64,000 nt of DNA. Source: Rhynchopus sp. YZ270_cl-10 (taxonomy: Eukaryota > Euglenozoa > Diplonemea > Diplonemida > Diplonemidae). Location of the stretch: positions 1,404,014 through 1,468,013 of the forward strand of contig OZ037870.1 of NCBI GenBank assembly GCA_964035575.1, in the 5' to 3' direction. How positions within the stretch are numbered: the first letter of the stretch is position 1; every line of letters starts with the position of its first letter. Below, piece after piece: positions 62,022 to 64,000 of the stretch. A program made the translations under genes and the position numbers. A model generated the notes under the pieces. The model saw only the letters and a program-made list of their open reading frames with translations, did not search any database and was not told the origin of the DNA.

Positions 62022-63374
62022 CACCCTTCCCAAACCCCCCCTTGAAATTTTCACAGGAGCTGCATCGTTTTTCATATTTTTTTTTCCAGCGCCTGCGTCC
62101 TGTCGGGTGTTGTCTGGGTGAGGCGTTTCGCACTTCTCCCTTTTTTTTTGTAGGAATTTCTTCGCTTCTGATTCTCGACCCAAGGTGGCTCCAAGAGAAC
62201 ATACTCGGGTACTCTTCATTTGCTATATTCCTTTCATTCGATTTGAAGGGCATTTCTGGAGGTATATATTGGGGACAAGGGGTAAATTACCACCCCAGTC
62301 AGTTGAACGTCTGCATAGGACTTTCTTTTGGTAAAAGGTTTTGGTAAAAAGAGGTAGTGTTAGACTTCTCAGCCAAGAGACGGTTTAGGGGGAATATGGG
62401 GGTGGGTGGGTGGGGGAATATAAAAAAGGCCAGATGTTTTCCTTTGTGTTTTATAATTCTTGGTATTGGTGTGTATTTTTTTTTTCCATCGTTTTGTGTC
62501 CCTGCGTGCCCTCACAAAACAAATCTCTGACTCTTCTTTCCCTTTGCCGTCCTCTCCCCTCACCCCTTTGTCTCGTGTCTCCCCTCCTTGAGTGGTCAAC
62601 GTGCGAGAGCAAAAAAACAAAACAAAACAAAAAATAAACGGTTTTCTTACTCATCCGGGCACTCATACACACATACCTTTTGCAAACAATGTGCATGCTT
62701 CGCCGAAACAAAAGTCTCCCTCCCACCCCTTTCAATTTTTTATGATCCAATTTTCTTTGAACCCCGGTGAACCAGTGCTAGACACCATTTTGGGGTTCAA
62801 AGAAAATTGCACGCTAGCTTGAAGATGCGGATGCCCACTCCGCATCCGTCATCCCCGGTGCTTCACGGACTTGAATATTTGGTGACGATTCTCTGGAAGG
62901 AGGTGACCTGAATGATTTCGTAGACATTTGCGTGCGTTTTCCATGGTGTCTTGAAACGAAGGAACTCTCTTCATTCTCCTCTAGCGGACGCCTCGTTGTT
63001 TGCACGTACTGCAGCAATGGGTCACTCGTGGGTGCACTTCTTCCCTGCGTGTACAATCGTACAGCTTTTGTAACTGGGAGTACAAAGGTACGTGCACAGT
63101 ACCAAGAGAGTTCCCCTTCTCAAGCAATATAAGAAGCTCATTGCTCTCACTAAGGTACTTCTGGGTGTTTTTTTGGCTGCTCCGCTGTTCTCCTCTCTGA
63201 ATGATGGCGTTGTTGTACCCTCAAGCGTAGCTTCAAGGAGAAATAGATACGGTCACCAATCACCCCTCCAACAATCAACGGAAAAACCTTTTTCCTTTTA
63301 CTTGCCTATCAGAGTTACTATTTCATCCTTCAAACCCAATTATTTCAGAAAAATTGAAGAAAAAAATACGAAAA
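62022..63374 (+). other. Spacer with M1, two hairpins and a doubtful minus-strand ORF
   Basis: M1 lies at 62089-62140 (GCGCCTGCGTCCTGTCGG then GAGGCGTTTCGCAC). A large inverted repeat CAATTTTCTTTGAACCCC (62748-62765 with 62792-62809) is followed by GATGCGGA/TCCGCATC (62825-62848). On the minus strand, 62814-63056 encodes a hydrophilic 80-residue frame whose stop lies next to the hairpins. This stretch is less T-rich than ordinary spacer and could be a gene relic or element. Confidence 0.45.
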
Positions 63375-64000
63375 ATGGTTGTCAGAAATCCGCTGTCACT
63401 TGTGAGTCTTCGTAATATGTCATACGGGACAACACGGACGCTGAAGCGGCGTCCGTCTCCTGTGCGAGGTGCGGCACCTGCACGGAAAGATGCTAATGCT
63501 ATAGGCATCCATCGGAGTGACCTGCTTGTGCCTGCCCCGCAGTACCAGGAGCGCCAGATAATGCCTGACGACAGGCTTGACTGGCGTGAAGTGCGTGACG
63601 GCGACAGAGGCAAGACCGTGGCGGTGATGGTGGCAGAGGTGACGGACTACGACGTGAAGATCGTGCACTCGCTGATCGGACGCAAGGAGGTACTCATCCA
63701 GGTTGCAGACGGGAAGCTCTTCGCGCCGCCCGCGAACTACGTCCTCAAGCAGGGCGATATGCTCGCCATCCCCAAAGTGCTCCCAAACCACCTCTGGAAA
63801 CGTGTCGAAGGAAAAACCGTCCCCGAAAGAAAGCTCTCGCCTGAAGAGATACGCCTCGTGCGCTCGTGGGTGCTCTTCAAAAACGATGCCTGCATTGTCA
63901 TCAACAAGCCGCAAGGTGTTCCAGCTACGCGTATGTATTTGTTTTGAGTCATATATTCTTGTTGCGGAGTTTGTTAACTTTGGTTCGATTTAAGGTTTGC
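63375..64000 (+). CDS. RluA-type pseudouridine synthase, 5' part (probably mitochondrial)
   Basis: Exon 1 is 63375-63930 (phase 1, donor GTATGT); the gene runs beyond the window. The first ~30 residues (VVRNPLSLVSLRNMSYGTTR) are basic and hydroxylated like a mitochondrial presequence. Next comes an S4-like RNA-binding part (DYDVKIVHSLIGRKEVLIQV, KLFAPPANYVLKQGDMLAIP). The frame then reaches the start of the catalytic domain, WVLFKNDACIVINKPQGVPA, the RluA-family 'iv.eD..ivvinKP.G.p' strand. The catalytic Asp lies downstream. Members convert uridine to pseudouridine in rRNA or tRNA, and a mitochondrial rRNA target is plausible. An AG acceptor (ATTTCAG at 63342-63348) lies ~26 nt before the ATG. 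Confidence 0.85.

Overview
This is nuclear DNA of a protist, most likely a euglenozoan and plausibly a diplonemid. All recognisable genes lie on the + strand. They are short-spaced, with GC-rich coding sequence separated by A/T- and pyrimidine-rich spacers, and most start codons sit just behind a pyrimidine tract ending in AG. That layout fits polycistronic transcription with spliced-leader addition, although no spliced-leader gene is visible here. Cis-introns are conventional GT-AG and very uniform: about 24 of 26 modelled donors read GTATG and two read GTGTG. One protein (19360-20964) carries three copies of a (F/Y)NP-containing repeat of the kind seen in kinetoplastid proteins. The lineage call is inference.

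Layout. 1-7310: the 3' part of a helical protein gene, then a mitochondrial ribosomal protein bL21 gene whose first intron carries a 3.5 kb nested DNA-transposon insertion. 7565-12638: a secreted sialate O-acetylesterase, an RWDD2-type DUF1115 protein and an EamA/DMT transporter, followed by a long-TIR element (12841-14034). 15241-22466: a zinc-ribbon/PDZ protein, the three-repeat polyQ protein and a hypothetical protein. 22467-28001: a 5.5 kb gene desert with a TA-flanked MITE and many short modules. 28002-35650: protein phosphatase 1, a multi-TM protein, splicing factor SF3A3, a small hypothetical and a ubiquitin-like protein. 36888-41203: ARL1, a small PIERCE-like axonemal candidate and an acidic-tailed hypothetical. 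41510-49167: a ~1690-residue protein with a degenerate PARP-like domain, then histone chaperone ASF1. 51347-57892: a candidate TRAPP subunit with a MITE in its last intron, a Gemin5-like WD40 protein and a single-TM protein. 58312-59760: an element with a 532-bp tandem duplication. 60867-64000: a MacroD-type macrodomain protein and the start of a RluA-type pseudouridine synthase.

The genes are mostly housekeeping and do not form an operon-like pathway. Two thematic pairs stand out: RNA processing (SF3A3, Gemin5-like) and ADP-ribose biology (PARP-like protein and macrodomain protein).

The most unusual signal is a set of about eleven families of short (25-80 nt) modules, here M1-M11, scattered through spacers and introns and recombined in different orders. 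Several fold into hairpins whose stems change in both arms together. Every copy I found is in the sense of the genes. I do not recognise them. They may be structured RNA signals, small RNA genes or remains of SINE-like elements.
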